This document shows, in pieces, positions 34,893 through 46,616 of a stretch of DNA of 56,061 nt. The notes below the pieces were generated by a model. It had not been told where the DNA came from and ran no database searches. It was given only the letters and a program-made list of their open reading frames with translations. The stretch lies in contig NW_006768893.1 in assembly GCF_000204055.1 (NCBI RefSeq), positions 1 to 56,061 of the forward strand. The letters are read 5' to 3'. The first letter of the stretch is position 1. Each line of letters begins with the position of its first letter. This DNA is from Melampsora larici-populina 98AG31 (Eukaryota > Basidiomycota > Pucciniomycetes > Pucciniales > Melampsoraceae). The position numbers were made by a program, and so were the translations under genes.

Positions 34893-35093
34893 AATTTTAA
34901 AACTATTTTGATTTATCTTTATGCTTGAGCTAAGCGCTGTGGAGGTCTAGATGAGGAGTGACTGAATGGCTTAAAGAGAATTCGTAATTCGAAATCTCTT
35001 CCGAGAAGTTCTCGGACGCCAAGTGTCACTCCTAATCTAGACCTTTCACGAGAGTGGACATTTCCACCAACTCGTGCCTCGAGGTGTATTCCA
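34893..35093 (-). repeat. A1 repeat, 5' end of YR element 2
   Basis: 201 bp, matches A2 at 28450-28650. It probably carries the promoter of the element. Confidence 0.88.
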
Positions 35094-36224
35094 GGTAAAC
35101 CTTTACAGTGCCGATATCAAGGTGGTCGTGGTTCGAATGGTCTTACAGGGAATGTGATTCCAAGACATAGTCCGGACCCTTGGCGTTGATGACTCACTCA
35201 CATTGGTCCGGCGATGGTTTGATCTCTACCGAACCACTCGTGCAGTGATAACGAACCCTCTGGACCATATGCAACGCGGTGCTCCAACATCGTTAGGCCC
35301 CGCGCAGCGCGAATTCGTCCTGGAATCCCTCCGCCATGATCCAACTCTGTACCTCGACGAGCTTCAGGAAAGAATTCAGGAAGCTCATGGTGTTCAAGTC
35401 TCAATCCAAACCCTTTCAACTGAACTCCAAGACCGCCTTCTCTGGACTCGAAAGATGGCTCGAACCGTGAATCCAAATCAATCTCCTGAGGCGCGAGGGG
35501 CCTACATTGCCGCTGTCCATAATATCGACCCTCGGTGTTTAGTTTTCACAGGTAAAAACTAAATTGCATTTCTGTATTATTTCTTGATTTTGATTTCTTG
35601 ATACTGACTACGCTGTGACACATTGGAATTAGACAAAACGGCTCTGAGCAAGCGAAGATTATATCGCGACTTTGCTCGAGCCCCCATTGGCGAACGGACA
35701 CCCAGACTTCAAAGGCCTACTCGAGCAACTCGCTGGTCTGTCTTGCCGGCGATCTCACTTGATGGAATCCTTGCGGTCCAGATCAGAAAAGGTGGTTACT
35801 CACGGCTTGATTTTGAGGAATTTTTGGGAAATCATCTGGTAATTTCACTACCATTTCATTCTTTCAATTTGGCTTTTGATGATACTGATACTAACGCTCA
35901 ATCTTGCAGTTACCGGCGATGAACCCTTGGCCTCAACGAAACAGCGTCCTGGTCATGGACAATGCTCCGATTCATCACGGAGGTAACGTGGCAGCGCTTT
36001 GCGCCGCACGTGGGGTACGCCTCATATATCTTCCACCTTATAGCCCGGACTTCAACCCCATCAAAAAGGGATTTTCACCTATGAAGGCTAGATTACGAAG
36101 AACACAAGAGATGCAAAACTGTCTCAATGCAGAAGAAGAAGAGGCTAGGATCTTTGTGACATGTATGGAGTTATTCACCTCGGACTTATGTGAGAGCCTC
36201 TTTCGAGGATGTAGTTATTTATAG

Positions 36225-37287
36225 TTGTTTCAACTAATAATTACTAGTTGCAATTTTTTCCTTTATGTGATCCAAGAATACATAAATGATCATACATTTT
36301 GTTATCTGCAAATTATTGATTTTGTCGTCCTATGAGTATAAGTTTGTTTTTGGAAATTATTAACTCTGTCAGTTTCTATGGGACTTCCTCATCTGTGTGT
36401 CTTGCAATTAGTATAAGTCGTGAAAAAATAAAAAAAATGTTTCATTCCTCATTCATTGGTTGAAATTGTGATCATGAAAGTTGGAAAGTTGTTATTGATT
36501 TGTATTAATTTTATACAAAGATTTATCTTGACAAATAAAAATATCTTCATAAAAGATTAAAGATATATTTTCACAAATAAAAAGATCTTCATAAAAGATT
36601 TAATTTTAAAAATGAAAAAAAATTCATAAGAGACCCTTTTTGATACACTACAAAGGAAAAATTCGCAAAATTATTCCAAATAAAGAAAATGATGTAAGGT
36701 TCATTTTGAAATAAAAAACTTTATGATATAAGAAATATTTATAGTACATCTATGTTGGATTCTAAGACTGTTGAATGTTTTTGGTTTGACCGTTTTGGAT
36801 TCTTTGATGAAATCGATTGTTCAGAGGATTAGTATCAAACTGATAAAAATCCAAAGTTCAGACTACTTTGGATTTTTAAGAGGAAAGTCTCAAATGGAAT
36901 AGTGGTGACAAAAGCTCAACTTTTGGGCACAAATATTCGTCACAAAAGGCACGTGGGTTTGGGGATTTGGTATTGCCAATGTACAATTGCATATTTCTTT
37001 TCAAGAGTTAGTGAAAACTTGGGTACCACACTCTCTTTGATCAGTAAAGAGATATCTAACTTTGACGAGCAGGAAATGAAATAACAAAACAAGAACAAGC
37101 ATGCCCAACAAGATAAGTCAAGTGCGGGGTTAGGTAAAAGCCAGCAGCTTGGGGTTTGGAGGACATTTTGGGGCATTTAGTAAAAACAACTTTTCAATAA
37201 GTCGAGATGGCGATTTCTTCTCATCTCAAATACCTGACTCCTCTTTTTTGATGTGGCCTGAATGTTGGATTTATAATATAGGTCAGT
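36225..37287. other. AT-rich intergenic DNA with a small direct repeat
   Basis: No gene is seen. acaaataaaaa(t/g)atcttc followed by ataaaagatt occurs twice, at 36531-36558 and 36573-36600 (42-bp period, one mismatch). The missing 3' TIR of the mariner-type element should lie here but was not found. Confidence 0.6.
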
Positions 37288-39693
37288 TCAAACCAGTGAT
37301 GAGATGCGCATCGAAAGGAACTTACTTTGCATTTCGGCACGGCTGCGTTCCTCGGCCTTTTGCAACAAGCGGATAGCAAGGTCACGGGGAACACCTTGCT
37401 CGATCAATACGGCTTCGGTCATCTTGATGGAAGGGACTAGATCAATCCACGATTGAATACCAGAGTTGATTAAAAGGTTGCGAGTGCGGTCAAAGTTGTG
37501 GGTCACACCACATTCCTTGACGAATTGATCAAGAAGATGTTCATGCTCTTTGATAAGCTCCAGCTCATCAGTATCGGCACTCGAGAAAATGACATCCGAA
37601 GATAATAGGTCCTCTTCTCCTCGGATGGGGTCTGGAGGTGCAAATATTAACGTATTATTAGTTAGGTCCTGGCCACATGAACGTACTCCAAACGACTCAC
37701 CAGACTCCACCTTGGCCTTCTTCGGCCCTGGTTTTTTGGAAGTGGAACCAATTCGCTTATGACCTTGTACCTTCGAAATCGTTTCACCCATATGGTCATC
37801 TGTTTAACAAAGAATTTTTTTTGGTCAGAATAAGGGGTTGTTGTTTTGGATATTAGACATCAAGGACTTACCTTGCTCAGACTTGGAGGGTTTGACGTCA
37901 CGAATCGGAGAGGAAGATATCAAACTGATATACTTACCACCTTTCTTGCTTGGTGATTCGTAAGTGGCGCGCTTTTTGGAAGCACTGACAGTGGCAATTC
38001 AACTTTTGCCAGGGGTGGGAAGACTCATTCTTAATCGATGTTACAACTTTAGACCAGGATGTAAAATCTTGGTCTTCGCGATCTCGGTACGATATTCCCT
38101 CGTGTTGGGAGCCATGTGTTTAGTGGCCTCACCTCGTTCCTGTAGCATTCATAGAGGTGTTAAAAAAATAGAAAAAAAGATTCATTAAGATAAACAAATA
38201 TCAAACGAAAACAAGGTAACAAAATGAGACTTACAATGGCTTGAGCCCAAATATAGGCACAAGCTAGAGTAAAGCGGTGGTGATAGGTTGGGTTCCATGG
38301 AGTGACCAAGACGACTCCATCGCCTCCTGAGGTGCCCGTTTCGACGTGCGCCGCAAAAAGTTCCGCGGTTGACTTGTGAAGAGCAACCATCTTGTCGGAG
38401 GCCTGCATGATTTGAACCAGATAAACCGCTGGAGGACCCATCGAAATTAGTAAAGAAGGGTGACTTACTTTGCAACGCGCGTTGGCCTTGGCCAGCTCCA
38501 CTTCCAAAGCCTGAGGTGCGTTGTTGGTCGCAATCAGCTTGTGAGTGGCGGATGCCTAAGAGGAAAGATGCTCACAGAAGTGAGACAAATGAGCATGGCG
38601 AAACAAACATTGAAACAAAACAAAAACAAAGCATGAAACGAAAGAATATAACTCACCTGTGCCTTTTTTTTTCCAACTGCCTTGGAACACTCGTTATGAA
38701 TTAGAAGTGTTGCCCAACGAGTTCGGGACTTGGTCAAACTGTTGACGAAGTCGAAGAACTTGAGATGGTCTACCAGGACAAAGCTGGGAGAAGTTCGCCC
38801 AACGGACGCCTTCCAACTAAGATTGGGTGCCACTTCGGAGTTGAGGACCATTTGCTGCATACCTGGCGCGTAGCGCTCACATATCTCACCGCACCTTTCC
38901 TTGAATTGATTCAAGGAAAGGCCAACCAGGCAACCACGCCACTCAATGACTACACCGTCGTTGAATACCTTAGAGTCAATTACATTGACGGTGGTTCCCA
39001 CAGATCGACGAGCGGTAGGAGCCTTGCTTGAAGTCGAGTTGGCGGATTCTTCCGGCTCGGTGACGACGACCTCGTTTCCAGGGTGGATCTTGAACGTCAC
39101 TTGAACCACTACCTGGTGAGCGCGATCAAATTGATCGCGGTCGGCTGTACCCACAGGATGCAATGGGCCCATATCCACCAGGGTGGCTGGGGCATTGGCA
39201 CCTGTGAGGTGAGGGGAGGGAGCTTCAAAGACTGAAACCAATCCAAGTCAGTCATATTCCTGAAGTACTGCGACATCATGAGCAAAGAAAACTTACGTTG
39301 ATTCATCCAACCGGTTTGTGGCCCATCGGTACTAGTGACAAGAGCGGTGGTAGCGATAATGGCTGAACAAAAAAGAAAATAACAGTCAGTAGTCAAATCA
39401 GAGATACAAAGCAACATCCAAAACATGGAAACTAACGATCATTGATCCCACCTGGGGCAGCGGCAGTGGTGGTGACAGCAGTAGACGGTTCGAAAACTTC
39501 CAGACAGACAGATAGTAGTCAGTTTTCATCAGTATGAGCAATAACAGCAAATATTACAGCAAAATAGTTACATACCTGCATCATTCAAACTGAGTTGTGG
39601 AGAGGCCTCTTCAGCGACCACATTGGCCAAGATAACCTCATTTTGGGAGTACACAGCAGACACGCTGAAGTTTGAAAAGTTTGAGTTGGACAT
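37288..39693 (-). pseudogene. Unrecognised multi-exon gene with two in-frame nonsense codons
   Basis: I do not recognise this family. Exons on the minus strand start at 39693 (MSNSNFSNFSVSAVYSQNE) and have good GT-AG borders (39576, about 38670, 38470, 38240). The long middle exon includes VEWRGCLVGL-like (VIEWRGCLVGLSLNQFKER) and HLKFFDFVNSLTKSRTRWA. A later part reads ERGEATKHMAPNTREYR and stops at a TAA (38041-38043). The same frame continues through a TGA (37999-38001) into a basic, Ser/Lys-rich stretch (ASKKRATYESPSKKGG, GSTSKKPGPKKAKVE). It ends in a small helical domain (LINSGIQSWIDLVPSI, then GVPRDLAIRLLQKAEE) that resembles SAM-like folds. It may instead be two genes 12 bp apart. Nothing shows whether it is host or transposon. 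Confidence 0.5.
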
Positions 39694-40054
39694 GGCTTGT
39701 CTATATTAGAAAAAGATCAATATGCGGCAGAAAATTTCAATTAGTGAAAGCGACAAATCGATTAGGAAAAAGAAGGTAACAGACTTTTCTTTAAAATCAC
39801 AAAGGTTATTTGCTAGAGCAGTTAATGGAAGAAAGGTAAGAAAGAGTTTGACTCAAAGTGGTGTTTAAGACTGTGTATGTATGCGAAGATCAAAAAACTG
39901 ATGGGGAAAGGCAGCACTTGCCAAAGATGAGAGTGCTTTTATAGCTGTCGAATTGAAAGATGGGGTGACCGGTATGCGCATGGGGTTCCTCTTTTGTTGG
40001 TGTGAAGTTCAAGATGTTCGTATCCGCTAGAGCTAGACGGAAGCAATATCAGCT

Positions 40055-40500
40055 GATTGATTTGGGGTCTTCTTGAAAAGAATCTTCGGAACTGAAGGTG
40101 GGGACTTACTTGGGTTTGAAGGAAGGAGTTTTTCAGATAGAATCTTTGATATGAACAGAAACGTCAGTATCATTAAAATCAATCTAATCAAAGCTCATTG
40201 ATGTCGTTTGGATGATTGATTTGGGGTCTTATTGATCTTGAACAGAATCGTCCGTTGAAGAGGGTACGTACTTGGAGTTGAAGGCAGGAGTTATTCAGAA
40301 GGAATCTTCGATATGAAAAGAAATGTCAGTAACATCAAATGAGGTCATGATTGTCGTTTGGGTTGATTGATTTGGGGCCTTCTTGATCATGAACAGAATC
40401 TTCTGTTGGGGACTTACTTGGCTTGGGAAGGAAGGAGTTCTTCAGAAAGAATCTTCGATATGAAAATAAACGTCAGTATCTCATCATTCATATCGACTTT
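40055..40500. repeat. Three tandem units of about 150-159 bp upstream of the minus-strand gene
   Basis: Units begin gattgatttgggg at 40055, 40214 and 40365. Each continues with tgaacagaatc-like (in units 2-3), gacttacttgg-like, gaaggaaggagtt-like, cagaaagaatcttcgatatg-like and aacgtcagta-like blocks. The units are diverged. On the minus strand units 1 and 3 carry CCAAGTAAGTCCCC, a consensus 5' splice site. They lie 360-810 bp before the start codon at 39693. The rest of 39694-40811 holds no gene. Confidence 0.75.
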
Positions 40501-40811
40501 TATTTGGACTGAGAAGGATTCAGTCTTGCAAAAAAACATCCGCATGAGAAGTCAACCAATGATGTCAGTTTTGGCTGAAATCCAACCATAATAGTCTTGA
40601 TAAGCGTACCTTTAGAGGAATCCGTCCTGCTGGACCGATCGTGTCGAGTGATCAAGGAAAGAGATAGTGATTTGGAAGGAAGGAAGAGAAGGGTATGATC
40701 AATCGTGGTCGGATGTTGGGGTGGTGTGTAGGCTCGAGCCCTGGACCCACGCACGTGAGCTCAATACAAGACAAATGCTGCAGCGTGAGAAGCCCTTGTC
40801 AAATGTCCATG

Positions 40812-41029
40812 NNNNNNNNNNNNNNNNNNNNNNNNNNNNNNNNNNNNNNNNNNNNNNNNNNNNNNNNNNNNNNNNNNNNNNNNNNNNNNNNNNNNNNNNN
40901 NNNNNNNNNNNNNNNNNNNNNNNNNNNNNNNNNNNNNNNNNNNNNNNNNNNNNNNNNNNNNNNNNNNNNNNNNNNNNNNNNNNNNNNNNNNNNNNNNNNN
41001 NNNNNNNNNNNNNNNNNNNNNNNNNNNNN
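40812..41029. other. Assembly gap (218 N)
   Basis: 218 N between the tandem-repeat region and the repeat next to Plavaka-like element 2. The size is not a round placeholder, so it may be an estimated gap. Confidence 0.99.
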
Positions 41030-41095
41030 TTTTGCCAAAATTACAGGCTTTTGCCCAAAATCTGCCGATGATCTTGGAACGGCTGTAATGTTAAG
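41030..41095 (+). repeat. 66-bp copy of the repeat at 27697-27760 (inverted)
   Basis: Begins at the edge of the gap and ends four bases before the TACACC end of Plavaka-like element 2, so that element probably inserted in or next to this repeat. Its family is unknown. Confidence 0.7.
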
Positions 41096-41957
41096 TCCTA
41101 CACCACGGGGGGACTTTGAGTCGAAATTTGGCCTTGACATGGTCGAGTCGCAATATGGCCCCGAATTCGGCCGTAGGCGACCCCGAGGCCGCTGGCCGCG
41201 AGTCCACAGGCGGTAAGTGCATCTGACTTTGGACACGCCCGATCTGACCCAAAGGCCGGCATTACTCCGACAGCTGTCCGTCATGCACCGCCTTCGGCCC
41301 GCCCACAGCGGAGACAGGTGCATGACACAATACAGTCGTGAATCTCTGCCGGCAGTGCCGGCTCAAACACATCCCGATTGAAATGCTGAGCGAAGCACTT
41401 TGGGAGAAGGCAACCAGAACGCCAGCTTCATGCATGGCATCCTACCTATAGACGCTTTATATGCGCTTTCACTCTGCGCCACCAATGCCCCAGACCAACA
41501 CCAGGCCTTTGTGGTTCCGCACGCTCCTCGCCGAAGGTTTAGATTCGAGATCATCGCCCATATGACTGGGCAAAGATTCGAGATCCTTGCCAAAGGTTCG
41601 ATTCAAGATCATCACGCAAAGTTTGAGCAAGCATAGGAAGCCACCAACAGACTTTCATCCGACGGCGGAGGCCTCATGCTAGCAAGGTTTGAGCCCTCGA
41701 CCCTTCTTTACCCATTGTTTCCCAGCCTTCCCGATTGTTGCATGCTCCTCTTTCATGCACATTCCCTCTTCTTGCTCCTGCCTGTCCTCTGTTCCATTGT
41801 TCCCATACCATACCTCGCCTTTGATCATCTTAATTCATTGGGTTAGCACCCCAACGTTTCAATTCGCATTTCACCTCAGCTTTTCCTCCAGTATAGACAA
41901 CACATTCGCCGTCCATTATCTGATCGTACTTTGTGGACCTTCCTAACTGGTCTCAAA

Positions 41958-44900
41958 ATGGCTCAAGGGTTGCATCCGCCTAACCAATGTAAGTTCTCCT
42001 GTTATCCAGTCTCATGGACACATTGAGTGGATGAACTTGCGCCATTCTGACTCTTTCGCCCGTACGCTGTAACACTCAGACTTTCAATTAATATCGACAG
42101 TGGCATCCAATACCCAATGGAAGTGCTTAGTCTGCAAACGACTGATGGGCCACTATGGGCCGCATTCTATCTCGGAGCCTCACCTCGCAGCTGCCGCACA
42201 TTATGAGGCTTCAATAGCGGCCGACATCGCAATGATCCCCGGGTTGGCTGATTTAGAGCCCATCAGATCACCATCACCGCCCCTCCAAGAAGACATCTTT
42301 CTTGACGATGAGCCACAATCAGACCCCCAGAGACGCCCTCCGTCACCTATCTCATACCTACGTGCTTTTCAACTTGCCTCTGCCAATCAACCTAGCGAGC
42401 CGGAAGACTCCGACCAGGAAATTGACGTCGACAAGCTTCTCCAAGCTATTCATGCCATGGACGACGACGACTGGGGTCCGAACGACGAGGCCGAGGATGA
42501 GGCTGTCCTTGAGGCCGATTTGCGTACGGGCAACCTATTGGACTCCTCCGAGTGGTTCCCTTTCAAGAAGAAAGAGGTAAGTCACACGTTGAAAATGAAC
42601 CTCGAGAACTTTACATCCTAACACATTCAATCTTTCGTTTGGACAGCACGTTGCCGCCTTACTGATCATCGGCTCAACTCGAAGTATTCTATCACGGTCC
42701 CAATACCACCGAATTCGTGCTATATTGCTTATATGCGAAGTTCACTTGCCAGAATGGGGGGCGCTACGTGCTTTAACTAAGCGGCTCAAGAAGGATCTTG
42801 GCCTTCAGGTCTCTGAACGGACTAGTCCCCATGACAAGCCTCTTTTTGGCTTAAAGGTGCAGACCATCATAACAAATGTGGGTATTCCTCTTAGATTTCC
42901 GCGCCGAGCAACCGATGTCTGATCCTCTGGCCCTCTCCCTTCACAGGAACTCGCCAATCCTTTGGTCAGCCCTTTCTTGGTCACGCTTCCCGAATTGCCG
43001 ACAAACGAAGCCATCAACTGATTAGCGCAATCGCAAAAATGGCGGGAAGGGTTTAGCAAAGAACTTCGCGTCCAAATGGTTGTCTCCCGAGGCAAACACT
43101 GGTTCATATACGAGCCAGTGCAGTTGTTTTCTCAGCAAGTTCTTGTCCCGGCGTATTTTTATCAGGTTAATGGGCGCCCAATGGCGAAATGCCTCCCAAC
43201 AACCATCCGGCAATGTCCAGAACATCCATCAGCTCGTCGAATCGTCATACCTTCCGAGAAATCATTCGACTCCGAAGATTTTGTGACCATCGACGTGAAA
43301 GAGCTTTGGAAAACCTCTGCAGACATCATGCTTCAAGAAGGTACAACCATTCAGCCGTATATGGATCGTCCGTCTCTCTTCTATGAATTCCTGCCCATAA
43401 TTGCTCGTGATCTGACTCTCCTTTCTCATTTCGGACCGCAGAGGAAAGCCCGGACGGTTGCATCATGCAAATCCCAATCACCAATCCTTGGCGCTTGCGA
43501 GCCAATGGAAAAGTGATCAAGCACATCCCCCTGACCTTGTATTCTGACGATACGTCAGGAAACGTATCGAAATCTTGGAACAAGCACATGAGCATTTTTT
43601 TTACACTCGCTGGCCTCCCTCCATATATGACAAACGAGGAGTATAATATCCATTTTCTGGCGACCTCTAACTGCGCTTCTGCGCTGGAATTGCTCGACGA
43701 AATTGTCGATGATATCAAGTGGGTTCATCACCTTACCATCTTACCTTTTTCCCATGACATTCTTTCGGACAAGCTAATTACTATGGTATGATACCAGTGA
43801 CCACAGTTCAAATGGGTTTTTGGCGCACGACCACGTCACAGGCGATGATGTCTTGGCGATGGTGGTGGTGTTGTTTCACCTCGGCGATGGGCCAATGCAC
43901 GCCGAAGTAACCAATACCACCAATCCTGCGAACACCTTGAACCCTTGTCGCATGTGTGATTTACAAGTAACGCACATGTGTGACAAAAAGGGCGAGCAGT
44001 ACGTCTCGGACTTTATTGGGGTGGACTTAGACGGCGACCAGGTAAGTCTCCCCTCCGTTTGTTCACCACCGGTGATTTCAGTCGTCATGTTAATGTGTAT
44101 GGACGTATTGTTGTCACTAATGCTGGCCTTTGCTCTCTTTGCTTTCTCTTTGAACAGTTCTCCTTGCCAAAACGCGATTGGAACGACACGCGAGCAAGAG
44201 CGTCACGATTATGGGAAATGGCTCAGAGACCTCACAGCAAAACTGCGGTCGAGGCAGAGGCGCGCAAACACGGTTTCCGTGATTCTGTCTTGGACCATTT
44301 CCTCAAAATGGTTGCCGACGCCCCCGAAACTTGCAATGTGGCCCAACTGTGCGAGGGATTGACCCTGCAACTGGGTGCCCGTATGTTCAACCCAATGTTG
44401 CGCCTAAAAGGTGCGTGGGTATTTGCCAATTCAAGGATGTATTGGATTTATTTTCATGGATTTTCCTTTTGATTGTTCACAGGATTCGATGGACACCAAG
44501 ACACGCCGGTCGAAACTCTCCACGTGGTACTTCTCGGCATTGTCAAATATTTGTACCGAGACACCATGAAGTCTTTGGGAATAATCAAGCCGGGATCGAA
44601 ACGCTACCGTGAATTGTCGGCTAGGTGGCGTGCGTTCAACACAAAAGGCTTGAAGATGGCACCTATTCAACCCAAAACGCTCATCGTCCACTATCAAAGT
44701 TTAGTCGGCAAGGACTTTCAGGCAATCCTTCAGGCAGTTCCTTTCGTGTTATTTGATTATATAAAGGATGAAAGACGGCGCTTGTGGACAGCGCTCGCCA
44801 TGCTTGGCAGTTACATATTTCAACATGAAATATCTGACATGGAACTGTATCTGCAAGACATGGACGCCACAATTCTGCTTTTTTTCCATCAGCTAATCCA

Positions 44901-46030
44901 GGACACGGCGCAATGGGTCAACAAGCCCAAATTTCACATGTTGACCCATTTGAAGGACTCAATCGAGCGCTTTGGACCCGCCATCCTGTTCATGACACAG
45001 AAGTTCGAGTGTTATAACGGCGTTTTGCGTTGTGCATCAGTGCATTCGAACCGTATGGCACCTGGGCGCGACATCGCTGAGACATTCAACAGCTTTCAAA
45101 TGATGCGAGCCCTCCTTTCCGGTAACACTTTCTTTCACAAGGAATTGGAAGCGTGTGTCGCGGCTGGACCTCAAGTTCGAAGACTCCTGACCTCTATGCC
45201 TGAGTTGTCTAAGGCTATGGGACTTGACCCAAAAGCTAATCAGGCGGCGGTCTTTACTGCTGGTCGTCAGTTTATTTCTTTTGAGTCACCATTTAAGTCC
45301 TTTTTCACTGAGGTTTGGTACCTCTCAGCTCGCGTCGAGGTTTCAAATGATGTGCCGGACTTTCTCGCAGAGGAAAGCCCGACTGTATTGTGGATAGAAC
45401 TTCAAACCGTCGTTTTAATCAACCATCAGACACTTGCGAAAAAACATTTTGTCAAGGTGAGTGGCCTCTGAATGCCGTATCTCAGTGGCTTGTGATCACG
45501 CCGACTAACCGCTTACATTTGCCAGCTCAAGAACGGCAACGGTGTTTTCCAAGTGGTAGCCATCTGGAAGCCGGAAAATCAATCGGCCAACAGGACAGTC
45601 ATCCTCCTTCAGGAGACCCAACACGGTGCCTTATCTCCTTTTTATGGTATGCGCGAAATAATCAGGACGGCACGCCAAAAATGGGTCAAGATTATCGTAA
45701 GCAAATTCATCAATGACCACTCCGCTTCGATTGTCTTTGTCATACTTATATATAATCTAGGACCTTCTTTGCATTTTGAACGTGCAACACAATTGTCACC
45801 GTTCAAAATGCGAAGTCGCAGAAGGTGCAAAGAAACGCCTTGAAAGAAGGGAAACATCAGCAACCATCAGCACCATTGAACATATTGAAAGCGACTGGTT
45901 CATCCTGAACAGCGGAAGCCACTACTCAGCCGAAACGCATCGAGCAGTGGCCAATGTGGGGGCTCGACCACTCTCCCCTTCGGAATGGTCGGCAGCATTC
46001 GAAAAAGGCCTCAAAGTTTGGAGGGTCTAG
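41958..46030 (+). pseudogene. Plavaka-like transposase, copy 2, one nonsense codon
   Basis: Starts with a 31-bp first exon (MAQGLHPPNQ) spliced at 41988/42101, then a C-x2-C...H...H finger (CLVCKRLMGH, PHLAAAAH). An acidic linker follows, then the core: YEPVQLFSQQVLVPAYFYQ, YSDDTSGNVSKSWNKH, FFTLAGLPPYMTNEEYN, GDGPMHAEVTNTTNPANTL with CRMCDLQ, GFDGHQDTPVETLHVVLLG and KPKFHMLTHLKDSIERFGP. The C-terminus has HNCHRSKC and a basic tail. In the exon after 42951 a TGA at 43019-43021 interrupts the frame (EAIN*LAQSQKWRE), where copy 1 has a Ser codon. Otherwise the frame is kept, so the gene died recently or is read through. Confidence 0.7.
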
Positions 46031-46616
46031 TACACGGTTTCAAGTAAACAAAGGCAGGGCAAAAAAAGCAAGGGTAAACAAAAAGAACAAAATGAAGAAT
46101 CAGTTGATGAAACAGATTCTTCAGCTGATTGATCGCTCTTGAGACCGAATCTATTTCAATTTTATTGTATCCAAACTCCCCTCAGATGCAATCAACCTTT
46201 GCAATTTTCGGAGACCCACCATTTTTCTTCCATATGATCACGGTTTGCCTGTAATGGCAATGGTCCAAACCAAAACAGACCTCATTCCACTGACTGTCGG
46301 GAATGTTTCCCAACGAGGAAATCAAACGCAAGACGCGCGCGCGCCAGTCGCGTTTGCCGCAACTTGAATGTACGCACCGACCAATGACAGATGGCCAAAC
46401 CCCTGGATTCATTCGCGTGGGCGACGGAGCCTTGTGAAATATAAAGACAGACCCAGGTTTTACTCTGTCTTGTCTCATTTGTCATTCTCGACGCATCTGA
46501 ATTAACAAGCCCATTTAAACTCACCATCTTCACTTCGGGTCCTTTGTAAAACCCTCAATTTTCGAAACCATCTCACTCTTCATTTTAAAAACAAACCATC
46601 GACGTCCTACTTCAAA

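Larger units (their letters stand above)
28199..35093 (-). mobile_element. YR retrotransposon 2 (Ngaro/PAT type), full length
   Basis: On the minus strand the order is A1 (35093-34893), gag, RT-RNase H, tyrosine recombinase, B1 (28858-28651), A2 (28650-28450), B2 (28406-28199). A1 and A2 (201 bp each) and B1 and B2 (208 bp each) are nearly identical, so the insertion is young. B1 and A2 abut directly. No target duplication is expected or seen. The joint shares CCA with the flanking mariner gene, as if recombination occurred at a 3-4 bp identity. The element has coding damage in RT (see that entry), so it may need a helper. Confidence 0.88.
28194..36224 (+). pseudogene. IS630/Tc1-mariner-type transposase, split by YR element 2 and degenerate
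   Basis: The start codon and second codon (ATGCC|T) lie at 28194-28198; the rest resumes at 35091 after YR element 2. Downstream come an HTH-like region (DIVRTLGV, LVRRWFDLY), a second HTH with LYLDELQERI, and the DDE domain: FTDKTALSKRRLYRDFARAP, VMDNAPIHHGG and LPPYSPDFNPIKKGFS. Two introns are clear: 35551-35632 and about 35839-35910. Damage: a frameshift near 35105, an in-frame TGA at 35155-35157, Lys where the family has Glu after the first catalytic Asp, and Lys in place of the third catalytic acid (NPIK, normally NPIE). The enzyme cannot be active. TIRs were not found. Confidence 0.75.

Noticed and set aside
36640..36665. CACTACAAAGG as a possible further CACTA end
   Set aside because: Only six bases agree with the CACTA family end; no partner end or 3-bp duplication was found.
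46182..46478. Minus-strand frame between transposase and companion gene of Plavaka-like element 2, as counterpart of the 147-residue gene
   Set aside because: It lacks the HQSD and HVKIEE motifs and any internal repeat; more likely promoter DNA.
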